A DNA stretch of 57,338 nucleotides from Candidatus Poribacteria bacterium (GTDB taxonomy: Bacteria > Poribacteria > WGA-4E > UBA9662), in the NCBI GenBank assembly GCA_030748495.1, contig JASMLX010000030.1:1-57338 (forward strand), in the 5' to 3' direction. This document shows positions 21,491 to 30,674 of this stretch, one piece after another; positions within the stretch are counted from its first letter, which is position 1, and each line of letters starts with the position of its first letter. The position numbers and the translations under genes are program-made. Below the pieces are notes generated by a model. The model ran no database searches and was not told the origin of the DNA. It worked only from the letters and a program-made list of their open reading frames with translations.

Positions 21491-21562
21491 GTTTTAACGA
21501 CCAAGCGCACCTACCGTTATAGAGTGTAGCGGAATAACAATAGGTGCCGCGATTTGTTAGTC
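21491..21562 (-). repeat. attC-like recombination site (integron cassette type), candidate
   Basis: Read on the minus strand: R''-like GACTAAC, a 5-nt spacer, arm GCGGCACCTA, a variable centre, arm TAGGTGCGC, a 6-nt spacer, and R'-like GTTAAAAC. The arms pair over 9 positions with one extrahelical G in the first arm, the arrangement described for attC sites; the R boxes match the RYYYAAC/GTTRRRY consensus at 6 of 7 positions each. The stop codon of the upstream open stretch falls inside the R''-like box and the NYN start lies just past the R'-like box, as in cassette arrays. No integrase gene is in the window. Confidence 0.45.
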
Positions 21563-21751
21563 GGTATCCTTATTTGTAATTAGCGTTTGTATTCTGACGT
21601 CCGTTTTCCCTGCATTATCAAACAACCTGTCAGGATCCACGACGTATTCCATCATCCGAAGTCCGGGCTTGCGAGTTGCGCTGTCTAAATACTGATTAAA
21701 ATACGCGGGTATCGAAATCGCAGTCAGAGAAAACCGGTTAAATTGTTTAAG
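21557..21751 (-). pseudogene. Short open stretch, possible 3' end of a lost cassette gene
   Basis: 64 sense codons with normal-looking protein composition (SIPAYFNQYLDSATRKPGLR, then VRIQTLITNKDTD), ending in TAA inside the R''-like box of the attC candidate. No start codon precedes it; a stop lies directly upstream. I do not recognise a family. Its position suggests the remnant of the previous cassette gene. Confidence 0.25.
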
Positions 21752-21778
21752 TTATCCACTTCCATTTTTCCCGTAGAG

Positions 21779-21984
21779 GCAAAGCAAATTTCGTTCTACT
21801 TGTTCAACTATAAACGGTAATTGTGGCGATTGACTTTCCATTGAAAAACCTCCATCTGCTTTGCCCTATATCAGCGATCTAGCCATCGTCTTCGGGCAAA
21901 GCAGATACACATTTCCTACCTTCATCCACTACTGCCAAAATAGCCATATTGATCATTTTACGATTGCCTCATTTGCTTTGCCCC
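21779..21984. repeat. Four alternating copies of a short GGCAAAGCA-type repeat
   Basis: The unit GTAGGGGCAAAGCAAAT or close variants occurs at about 21779-21790 (+), 21854-21866 (-), 21894-21906 (+) and 21971-21984 (-). The middle two form a perfect 13-bp inverted repeat (ATCTGCTTTGCCC / GGGCAAAGCAGAT) with a 27-nt loop. Alternating orientation suggests a small palindromic interspersed repeat. The rest of the 21511-22000 stretch holds only the attC-like site and the short open stretch. Confidence 0.6.
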
Positions 21985-22000
21985 TACTACAATAACACAC

Positions 22001-23063
22001 CTACTCCCCATCCCAAACTTTGCCTTCAGGGTTGAACTTAGGATTGCCATCCGCATCCACACCAATTACGCAACAAAACCCGCAGAGGTCGCGCCCACCT
22101 AACATGGGACCGCTACTGCCGCGGCAAGCCAGACGCAAGAGGTTGTCCTTGCTAGTCCAAAGGCCCCGCGCAACACCCGGTATCCGCCGGTGCCCGGCTC
22201 TAACGGATTCTTAGCTGACGATTTACTATAATAGTTCTCACCATACCAATCCTGACACCATTCCAAAACGTTACCGGCCATATCATAGAGCCTATAGCCA
22301 TTAGTCGCAAAACTTCCTACCGGTGAACATTTATCCCACTGGTCGATACCGCTAACACCACTAGAGTTGGCATTATCATGACTAATCTCATCCCCCTAGG
22401 GATATCGTTTGCCTATTAATCCGCCTCGGGCGGCATATTCCCACTCAGCTTCCGTCGACAGCCACCTATTTAGCATAAGCTGTGACATCATTCCAACTCA
22501 CATAAATCATTGGATAATCGTCACCCGGCGAATACTTAGCGACATCATTCAAGCTGTTATAGTTTTATCCGCTCTGTTCGACAAACTGCTTGAACTGTCC
22601 CACTGTTACCTCGTGTACGTCCATATAGAAAACATCCAGTTCTACTGTATGCACTGGCAGTTCTCGATCTTCTTCTTCATTAAAAGATCCCCCATCTCAA
22701 AGAATCCGGTTGGTATCAGCGCCATGCTAGCCCCATCAACAGGATGTACAAAACCTGCTGTTGGCCCCACATTATCATCAGCCACCACCTCAAAGGCAAA
22801 GTTAGTGCCATACAGGTCAGGAATATCTACGGCCACCTGCCAGACAATCTTCTTACCCTGACCACTAGCAATGCCGTCTCCCACCTCACTTTCTAGGCTC
22901 TCGGCTTCCAGATAAAAGCTGCTGCCTCGTCAGACGAAGTCAGTAAACTAACCGTCATCGAATCACCGTTGCGGCCAAGCAAATCGTAGCTGATTTCCAC
23001 CTGTTGGGTCACTACATTGGTTACTTCAGGTGGACTGTTACTGTCTTGATCTTATAGCACTTA
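22001..23063 (-). pseudogene. Decayed formylglycine-generating-enzyme (FGE-sulfatase) domain protein
   Basis: Family blocks are present in order but in different frames. The N-terminal part (VEISYDLLGRNGDSMTVSLL, then VVADDNVGP) is of the kind preceding FGE domains. It is followed by GASMALIPTGFFEMGD near 22720, a degraded VEFDAF/WNDV region near 22450-22650, MAGNVLEWCQDWYGENYYS near 22240-22281, YRVLRG near 22165, and the C-terminus LRLACRGSSGPMLGGRDLCG with GKVWDGE and a TAG at 22001. Several frameshifts and stops separate them. FGE-type proteins modify sulfatases or act in related oxidoreductase or structural roles. The gene cannot yield a full product as read. Confidence 0.82.
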
Positions 23064-23170
23064 TCAACATTAAAGTAGGGATAAAGTATGCCACTTTTCT
23101 CACTTGGATCTCCGGTCGATATGGCCGAATCATTCCAATGTCAAACCTGTGTCATACATTGTGGTGAAAG

Positions 23171-24157
23171 TTATACGCTGCCCTTGGGGCATTGAACGAA
23201 TGTTTCGGACACTGAATCAAGTTGTTCACGTATTTCATCGTCGAGTACCCAGCCAACCGCTCCGACATTGTCGTTGAGATGTTCAATGGTATCACCGCCG
23301 GTAATAGCTACCGTTATTTCCGCATGAGAGAGCACCCAGGCCAGAGCCAACTGTGCCGGAGTCTTATCCAGTTCTTTGGCTAGTCGACCAACGGTGGAGA
23401 TCACCTGTGCAACCCTCTTTTCCATCATCCGTGGAAAGTCTTGGCGGTTACGGGTGGCAAAAAGGGAGCCGGCTGGCGGTGGGCCATCCGGGGTGTAGAT
23501 TCCACTTAATAAGCCAACAGCCAATGGACTGAAAGCCATTGCTCCCAATCCCATATCTTGGATCAGGCTAAACATCTCTCCTTCCATTTGTCGATTCAGA
23601 AGGTTATACAGGTTTTGGACACACATGTACGGTACGGCATTGATCCGGTCCGCGATCCACAGCGATTTGCAAACCTGCCAGGCGGCATAGTTACAACACC
23701 CCACGTAACGCACTTTTCCCATACGCACTAGGTCGTCCAGTGTACGTATCGTTTCTTCCAGTGGCGTTAACTGATCGAAACGATGCACCAAATAGATGTC
23801 GATATAATCTGTATCTAATCTTTTGAGCGACCGCTCAACTTCACGCATCACATGATAGCGGGATAACCCTTCATCGTTTGGCCCAGAACCGATGGCAGCA
23901 GCAACTTTGGTGGTGATTACAACATCATCACGTCTTCCTTTCAATGCTTTGCCCAGAACAACTTCTGAGCGTCCAGTCTTGGCTCGATCATCGTTCGGCC
24001 CGTAGAGGTTAGCGCAATCAATGAAGTTGATTCCAAGATCAAAGGCGTGTTCAATTACCCGTTGGGCTTCGGCCTCGTTAGGTTGGCCTCTGAGTCCCAA
24101 ACCAAAAGCTAGCCGGCTGATTTTGACACCAGCATTACCGAAATTTGCATATTTCAT
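23171..24157 (-). CDS. Aldo/keto reductase
   Basis: 328 aa (alpha/beta)8 NADPH-dependent oxidoreductase. The catalytic tetrad is complete: D47 and Y52 (FIDCANLYG), K84 (TTKV) and H125 (LVHRFD). It starts MKYANFGNAGVKISRLAFG, the usual opening of the AKR11/AKR12-like bacterial group. It probably reduces sugar-derived or other small carbonyls; the substrate is unknown. AGGTGA lies just before the ATG. The epimerase gene on the same strand is 384 bp upstream, so shared transcription is uncertain. Confidence 0.92.
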   Translation of the reverse strand: MKYANFGNAGVKISRLAFGLGLRGQPNEAEAQRVIEHAFDLGINFIDCANLYGPNDDRAKTGRSEVVLGKALKGRRDDVVITTKVAAAIGSGPNDEGLSRYHVMREVERSLKRLDTDYIDIYLVHRFDQLTPLEETIRTLDDLVRMGKVRYVGCCNYAAWQVCKSLWIADRINAVPYMCVQNLYNLLNRQMEGEMFSLIQDMGLGAMAFSPLAVGLLSGIYTPDGPPPAGSLFATRNRQDFPRMMEKRVAQVISTVGRLAKELDKTPAQLALAWVLSHAEITVAITGGDTIEHLNDNVGAVGWVLDDEIREQLDSVSETFVQCPKGSV

Positions 24158-24541
24158 AGCTCACCTATATTTTATCAATCTCATTTATCTTGGTCAATGC
24201 AACCAAATACTTTACTCTACAACCCAGATGAATCTCAAGGGTGGCCACTGAACCATGCGCTAATTGAGATCGAATTTATAGCGGTCAAGCCAGCAGGTTC
24301 ACTACTCATGCCTGACGCCTTCATCTCTTACTTCTGTCGTGGTATTTACTAGCCGAGGAACTGATAACTCTCACAGGCTATAATGATAAGGTTAATTTGC
24401 CATCTTCGATTCATGATAGTAGAGCGGCCGGCACAGTATCTGGGCACCTGCAGGTTAGAGATAGCGAACTCAAAGCGGTGCTGCAACAAACCTATATTAC
24501 CCCCTGCCATCAAAGTAATGTAGTATTTGAAAAGCGATCCA
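24158..24541. other. Gene-free stretch
   Basis: 384 bp between the aldo/keto reductase and the epimerase. Only a chance open frame is present; no gene, repeat or strong hairpin was recognised. Confidence 0.4.
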
Positions 24542-25555
24542 TTAAACCGCCTGTAACCCATCTACCGCCTGTTGCCACGCCTCTATGACCCGGTCATAAA
24601 GAGGATAGTCTTCACTTTTTTCGAGCTGGTCATTTTGCTCCAGCCAGTCGACGGTGCGTCGCGCGCCTTCCACCCAGGGAATCGTCACCCGAAAACCTAG
24701 ATCCTGGCGAGCCGCTGAGTTATCAAAAAGATTATTATAGCTAAAATTCATCTCGCACCAAGCCGCCGCTTTCGGGGCCAAACGTACCAGTACATCGGTG
24801 GGAATAGACACAAACTGCGGCACCGGTGCTCCAATGGCTTGGGCTAGTCTCTGATGATACTGCTCCCAAGTCATCCACTCTTCACCCGCTACATGATAGC
24901 CGCGCCCCTTGGCCTTTTGGTTCCCTAGAGCACCGGCAAAGGCTACGGCCACATCATCACGGTGGCATGTCGGCCAGAAGGACGTGCCATTGCCGTGCAC
25001 AACAATGGGTTTTTCCTTCTTCATACGATCCAGGTGATAGTTGCCAAAACCGAGGGCGTGTAAAAGGTTATTACCACCTTCGCCGTAGGTGTGACCAGGA
25101 CGAATACTGGTTACGGGCAGTTTGCCGTCTTCATGAGCTTTGAATAGCAATTCTTCACAACGGGCTTTGTTATAGGCGTAGGAGAATTTTTCCGATGGTA
25201 GACGTTCGGCTTCCTCCGTTATGGGATAGGCTATAGCCGGCTTGCTGTATACATCGACTGTGCTACAAAAAACGTAATGATCAGTGCGGCCGGTGAAGGC
25301 ACGAACGGCACTCTCGGCTTCGGCGGGCATGAAACAGAACATGTCGATCACACAATCGAAATGACCGGCTTCTTCCATCTGCTTTTCAAATACTGTAAAA
25401 TCTTTTCGATCGCCAATAATTGTCTCGTACGACCCCTCTATCTGCGAAATTCGCCTGCCCCGATTATAGAGCACGACTTCGTCGCCGCGTTCAACGATCA
25501 GACGTGTGATACCTGTGCTGATGAGACCTGTGCCTCCAATAATAAGCAACCGCAT
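24542..25555 (-). CDS. NAD-dependent epimerase/dehydratase (extended SDR)
   Basis: 337 aa. The Rossmann motif GGTGLIS is at residues 7-13, the catalytic Y126-xxx-K130 in SYAYNKAR, and an FCSTVDVYS strand lies before it. Extended SDR enzymes act on nucleotide sugars or related polyols; the C-terminal substrate domain (WEQYHQRLAQAIGAPVPQFV, then DLGFRVTIPWVEGARR) is typical of the poorly characterised NAD-epimerase group common in Poribacteria and Planctomycetes. GGAGGG is found 8 nt before the ATG. Neighbours (reductase, glycoside hydrolase, Gfo/Idh/MocA enzymes) suggest sugar metabolism. Confidence 0.9.
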   Translation of the reverse strand: MRLLIIGGTGLISTGITRLIVERGDEVVLYNRGRRISQIEGSYETIIGDRKDFTVFEKQMEEAGHFDCVIDMFCFMPAEAESAVRAFTGRTDHYVFCSTVDVYSKPAIAYPITEEAERLPSEKFSYAYNKARCEELLFKAHEDGKLPVTSIRPGHTYGEGGNNLLHALGFGNYHLDRMKKEKPIVVHGNGTSFWPTCHRDDVAVAFAGALGNQKAKGRGYHVAGEEWMTWEQYHQRLAQAIGAPVPQFVSIPTDVLVRLAPKAAAWCEMNFSYNNLFDNSAARQDLGFRVTIPWVEGARRTVDWLEQNDQLEKSEDYPLYDRVIEAWQQAVDGLQAV

Positions 25556-26014
25556 ACTACTTTCCCTCCAATTAAACCCTTACCCTAAACCACGATACTT
25601 GGGCGTTTTCACCAAAACTAAGGATGATACCCTTGTAAAACTGAGATCGTTTTTTATCCCAGATAAATATCTGATGCATTTTAGCCGGAAAAATCACTCT
25701 TTTATCTCGCAATCTCTAAGTGCTACCCGATGTGAAACACCAGGAAATATTAATGCTACTTAATACGACGAAAGCTAGTCAGTTCCTTGATTTTAGTCCA
25801 AAGATTATTTCAAATCAGTAATCCTATACAAAAAGCGACATGCCATCAGGCTCAATCATTTGCTCGTTTACCTCGCGGAGTGAGGCGATGTCCATTTCAG
25901 CCAGGTATCGCCAGGCCTAGCTTGACCGTCCGTCAGCAAGATTCTTCCACGTAAGATCCAATGCGTGCATCGATTAGAGAATCCCTTTTTTGTTAGGCGG
26001 TTGGTCAACCCAAT
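25556..26014. other. Gene-free stretch
   Basis: 459 bp upstream of the epimerase and downstream of the glycoside hydrolase gene. It should contain the epimerase promoter, but I cannot point to clear -35/-10 boxes. No remnants were recognised. Confidence 0.4.
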
Positions 26015-28390
26015 CTATTCGGAGCCTTTGACCAATTGGTATTTATGCCGTGCCTCCTCCGTACCGACAAAACGGTTGTAGATGGCAATGTGGTTCAGTT
26101 GGCCTTGCCAATTGCGTTGGCCATTAAATTCCTGACCAAACAGCAATTGGTACGGGTTCCAATTGCTGAAATCTCCCTGGATGCTTTTTGAGGTATGAAC
26201 TAAATCCCCGTCGATGTAACAGCAAAGGCTACCTGGAAAATAGCTGACAATTACGTGCATCGGTTGATTGGACTGGATTTGACCAAACGACACCTCTGAA
26301 CCGATGCCATTTGCTCCAGTTATTGGCGTCCGCAATCGCCATGCAAAACGTTCTCCCTCTTGACCTAGGGTGAAATTACGGTTGCCAATATCCTCGGAAC
26401 AGGTTATGATGCGTGCTGGTCCATCCTGATCTAGATGATTAACGATAACCACACATTCAATCGTCAGTTGATCAGTCGATTGACAGGCCGTCATGAGTGT
26501 TTCCGCCTCCACATTGGCTACAAATGCTCCCTCCTTAATTACCATTTCTCCTGTTGTACCGGTGTTAACATCACCACGTGGGTCGACTTGGCAGAGGCGA
26601 GTTTCAGAAGCATCTGGTACGCTATTTTCACTGTTTGCGCTAGCCCACTGAAATAACAACCCTTCACTCGATCCCGGGAATTGACTGTTGGCATCGAAAT
26701 TGGTCGGTGCTGGCGGCAACACGTTAACGGCGAAGGCAGTGACAGACGATAATCCATCCCCATCGGTGACAGTTAAGGTAGTGGTGTATTGGCCATATGT
26801 TTGATATGTATGGCTCGGATTTGTTTCTGTTGAGGTTTCACCATCCCCGAAATCCCACTCTATTTTTAGATCTTTCGTTGAAGTGTTGTCAGCGACAAAT
26901 GCAATTGCCAACGGTGCGTGCCCTTCCATCACGTCAGCTGAGGCTTTGGCTTCAGGCCGAATCTTCTCGCCCGGTTCGTAAGGCGTCAAGCGGTAAGCGA
27001 AGTCGGGCAAGTAGATTGAAAAGACATATTCTCCCGGTTGGGCTGTACCAATCGGTACAATCTCCATATTCCAAGTGTCGATGCCATCGATTTTATAAGG
27101 CTGGTCGCCCGGCAAGTCGAGCCTTATGGTCTGCGGTTCAGTGGAGTAGGCCAGATAGTATTCTCCCGGCTTCGCTAGCACATATTGGCCTTGGTCATCA
27201 CCGATAGGTTGAAGTGTTTCAAAAGCAGGCATGCTCTCCACAAACGCTTTCAGGTAAGCGATTCGGGATGGGCTCTGGCCATGCAACCCGCCCCCTTTAG
27301 ACCACCACAATAAGTCTTCCGGATGTTCGTAGGTCTCACCGTGCCCGACATAACAGCCCGAAACGCTTCCAGCCCAAAAGCGTTGAACCATCTGCTTAGC
27401 TGTGATATTGCCCCAACCGTGTGGGATGTTGCCTTCGTATTTGCATTCGTCGTAGACGATGGGTTTTTGGTACTGTTGACGATACCGAATACCACCGGCC
27501 ATGTCAGAGGTCTGTAAGCTGGCATGTGTCACCCACGACTTGTTGTGATCATACCATCGGCGTCCGTTGTGAATGCTCCGCAAACGGCTATAGGGATCGT
27601 TGCTTTGGATGATCTGGAAGAATCGGTCCCAATCCGACTCCTGTTTGGCGGGCATAAAATCATATTCGTTGGCCAGTGACCACCAGATATTACGGTATGA
27701 GGCCAAACGGGCTACTGCATAACGGATATAGTGGTCGTCGCTCTCTGCATCCATATACTCAAATCCCCAACGGTCGTAAGTATGGAACAGGATAATATCG
27801 GCTTCAACACCCAATTTTTGTAAGTCGAGGATGCGTTGCTCAAAATGCTGCCAGAATGCCGGATTGAAGCGGGAAAAATCCCAACTGTCTAGTGGCGTAC
27901 CTTCGTACGGATAGTAGACGGGTTCATTCTTGTTATAGACGTAATCTTTGGGGAAAATACAGAGGCGAATTTTATTGAATGGGCTGTTAGACAATGTATT
28001 AAGGGTCTGTTCTTCCATCTCCTCGCCCTGGTGCGCCCAAGCGTAGCAGGTGGTACCAAACTGATGATACGGTGTTCCGTCTGCATAGCGAAAATAAAAA
28101 GTATCATCGATTTTTACCGGCCCGTGGTTGTCTGCCGACGGTCCAACACACTCAAATTGACCTGTTTTACCGTCGAGATCAGGTATATTACTTCGGGTAA
28201 TATAGTGCCATTGCCCAATTTCATCTGGCATGAAACGGATACGGTAAACACCTTCACCATCATAAAAGCCTTGTGGTTCAAAGGTGCGGTCATCTAGTTG
28301 AAAGCGAGCGCTCAGTTGCACCTCTAGAAACAGATTACCATCTATGGGCCCGTTTAATTCAATCTCGTAAATGCTCCATCTTTCGGTCAT
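26015..28390 (-). CDS. DUF5060/DUF4038 glycoside-hydrolase-like protein with PKD and LamG modules
   Basis: 791 aa. Residues 1-80 form a DUF5060 beta-sandwich; 95-400 a DUF4038-type TIM barrel with likely acid residues E242 (WWSLANEYDF) and E315 (IVYDECKYEG); about 400-480 a C-terminal sandwich (DUF5605-like); 485-565 a PKD domain (WDFGDGETS, then TYGQYTTTLTVTD); and 570-776 a LamG/concanavalin-type domain ending in LNHIAIYNRFVGTEEARHKY. DUF4038 relatives include GH140 enzymes acting on plant or algal side chains, so glycoside hydrolysis is probable but the substrate is unknown. Oddly, no signal peptide is seen at the ATG, although PKD and LamG modules usually act outside the cell. The LamG part is clearly related to that of the next gene upstream. 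Confidence 0.85.
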   Translation of the reverse strand: MTERWSIYEIELNGPIDGNLFLEVQLSARFQLDDRTFEPQGFYDGEGVYRIRFMPDEIGQWHYITRSNIPDLDGKTGQFECVGPSADNHGPVKIDDTFYFRYADGTPYHQFGTTCYAWAHQGEEMEEQTLNTLSNSPFNKIRLCIFPKDYVYNKNEPVYYPYEGTPLDSWDFSRFNPAFWQHFEQRILDLQKLGVEADIILFHTYDRWGFEYMDAESDDHYIRYAVARLASYRNIWWSLANEYDFMPAKQESDWDRFFQIIQSNDPYSRLRSIHNGRRWYDHNKSWVTHASLQTSDMAGGIRYRQQYQKPIVYDECKYEGNIPHGWGNITAKQMVQRFWAGSVSGCYVGHGETYEHPEDLLWWSKGGGLHGQSPSRIAYLKAFVESMPAFETLQPIGDDQGQYVLAKPGEYYLAYSTEPQTIRLDLPGDQPYKIDGIDTWNMEIVPIGTAQPGEYVFSIYLPDFAYRLTPYEPGEKIRPEAKASADVMEGHAPLAIAFVADNTSTKDLKIEWDFGDGETSTETNPSHTYQTYGQYTTTLTVTDGDGLSSVTAFAVNVLPPAPTNFDANSQFPGSSEGLLFQWASANSENSVPDASETRLCQVDPRGDVNTGTTGEMVIKEGAFVANVEAETLMTACQSTDQLTIECVVIVNHLDQDGPARIITCSEDIGNRNFTLGQEGERFAWRLRTPITGANGIGSEVSFGQIQSNQPMHVIVSYFPGSLCCYIDGDLVHTSKSIQGDFSNWNPYQLLFGQEFNGQRNWQGQLNHIAIYNRFVGTEEARHKYQLVKGSE

Positions 28391-28483
28391 TTTGTCTTTT
28401 CCTTTTTTGTCTACCTACTATGTAGGTGGTTGTAAGTCCGCCGAATTGCCCGTGATTCACCTCGATTCATTAAGCAAGATTGA

Positions 28484-30511
28484 TTACAATTTGGTCGCAG
28501 ATTTTTGCCCTTCTGTTTTCTGATCTGGGCTCACATCGTAGAAGAACGGCAGGTCGAACTCCTGGCAATCGTTGAATTGCATCTCCGACTCTAATTGTGG
28601 GTTATCATCGAATCGCTCAAGCTCAAGCCGATAAAGCTGTCCGACCCTCTTTTCGTCGATTGATAGTACTGGTTGACGATCTAAAAATACCCAATGTGCA
28701 ACCAGAATCCGCCCAGAATCCGGATCACCTTTCAGCGCATTTTGCGCGTCATAGGTGTGAACAACTAATGCGCGTACATATTCCTGCAACTTGGCAATCG
28801 TTGGCATCTGCGTTTTTTCCCGTAGCCTGGCCCTGACGACGAATCGCGCCACGGGTTGACGTGCTTTCAACCGCTTGGCATAGTGGGCATAATTATGCTT
28901 GGCCTCTTCCGGGCTGAGAAATCGGTTGTAAATGGCAATTCCTTCGAGCTGTCCTGCCCAATCTTGTTTGCCTCCCCATTCGCCGCCAAACAACAACCGC
29001 TGAGCCGACCAGTTGGAGAAATTCCCAACCATATCGACGGTCGAAAATACTCGCTTACCATTTACATAACAGACAGGTCTACCTGGACGATAGGCCACGA
29101 CGATGTGATTAGGTTGGCCTGCATCGATCCTGTAAAGGGTTGTCTCAGGCTTTGTTCCGTCAGCATCGGTTTTCGCTGTTCGCAGGTGGAATACCAGATT
29201 GTCACCCTTTTGAACCAACGTAAAATTACCTGATCCTTGCTCAGAGGAAAAGGTGATAATGGGACAAGTAAGCTCAGGTGAAATCGTCTCTGTGGTAACA
29301 ACTGCCTCCAGGGCCAGTTGATTTGTCCTTAGACAGGCCTCCAAAAGCATCTGATCAATACCTTGAACCTCGAACGTTCCTCCCGTCAGATCCATTGCAT
29401 GGTAGCGGTCAAATTTAGCCAAGCCCCGAAGACGACCGTTGCAATATCGCGGTGTCTGTGCTTCGTCATCGAAAATTTCGTTCGGCTTTCGGCGGTTTTC
29501 CCACAGGAATATGAGACCGTCGACATTGCCGGGCCAGGTATTAGCCAGTACAACCATTTTCGATGGCCAGGCAGACTCTGTCGGCGCTTTGGAAGTTGGA
29601 GATTCCTCTTGCTTTGGCCAAGGCTTACCTTTTCCATTGCCCACCGTAAAATCACCATACATGTTCTTCTCTGGGTCACCCTCCCCTTTCTTTCCCATGT
29701 GCGTGGCTTTGCCCGTGCCGAACTCCATCACCACCATCCGCTTGTATTTTTCGTCCTCGCAGACGATAAACCGTGGGTCGTTTGAAGACCAGCGATGATT
29801 ATCAAAGGTGCCGTCGTACTTCCACTGGAGCCAACCATCGACACCGCCTGGACGAATGGCTGTCAATCGGCAACGCCGGTGATCACCTTGCAAACCGGTG
29901 ACCGATCGACCATCGGGAGAGAGGCTGGCCGAGCAGTTACCGCCGATATGACCGCTACTACCATCAGACGTTTTTCAGGTTTCGTCTGACACATATGACC
30001 ACACCCCATCTTTACCCAACTTAACATCGGTTTCACGTCGAGCAGTTCCCAAACGCTTGAGTTGTGGCAGTTCTGTTCTTACCCCAGAAAGAGAGACGCG
30101 ACACCAAATTTTCCGTTGATCCTTTTTCACCAGGATGACCACCTCCGTGTTGCTGACCCAGTGGATACCTCCTCGTCGATCGACATTGGTAGCAATAGAG
30201 TAGATGGTAGTATCGCCCTGGCGCAGACGTCCTTTAGCTTCTGAACCGTGAAGCCAGGCTAGTTTAGAGCTATCCGGCGAAAATTCCGGCTGATCACCTT
30301 TGCCCACGCCTTCTGTCCGGCCGGTAGACAACTCTGTGAGGTAAATCTGACCATTATATTCATGTGCTAAAGCACCATCCCCACACAATCCTTTGAGCCA
30401 ATTGAGGTCTGTTGGACACCGGGGTTTGGCAAAGATTGCTGGAATCATGACTAGTGTGCAAATGCCGATTGCCGCGACTCGTGTGAAATGACACTTGTGG
30501 AGAATTTTCAC
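28484..30511 (-). pseudogene. Secreted TolB-like/LamG protein interrupted by one in-frame TGA
   Basis: One reading frame of 675 codons has a single TGA at 29975-29977 and otherwise runs without frameshift. The first part (178 aa) has a signal peptide (AAIGICTLVMIPAIFA) and propeller-like PD40 motifs (QPEFSPDSSKLAWLHG). After the TGA the frame continues at once with SASLSPDGRSVTGL and SNDPRFIVCEDEKY, then a LamG module (FTLVQKGDNLVFHLRTA, then LEGIAIYNRFLSPEEAKHNY) and a C-terminal unknown region. No good restart exists: the next candidate start is a TTG 28 codons later. The codon context (ACC TGA AAA) fits a Trp-to-stop change. It could be a nonsense mutation, a sequencing error or recoding. 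The LamG part resembles the one in the glycoside hydrolase downstream. Confidence 0.75.
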
Positions 30512-30674
30512 GATACGCCTCCGAAGTTATCTGAATGATGATACATGACCGACAATCAATCTGGTGGATTAGGTAGAGAAATCAACGCAGTAAATCTATG
30601 CTCATAGCCAATAAAATCTTAATCGGCTAAAATTTAGTCTACCATCTCAACTGATCCGTGCCAACTAACATTTT

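Noticed and set aside
20975..21528. 8-bp inverted pair TACACTCT / AGAGTGTA flanking the NYN gene, read as transposon ends
   Set aside because: Too short and with no transposase; the longer attC-like palindrome explains the position better.
29975..29977. Selenocysteine or TGA-as-Trp reassignment
   Set aside because: No convincing hairpin of the SECIS type follows the TGA and the position is not next to a redox motif. Several other genes here end in TGA at exactly the expected place, for example the LamG gene at 34091, so a global reassignment is excluded.
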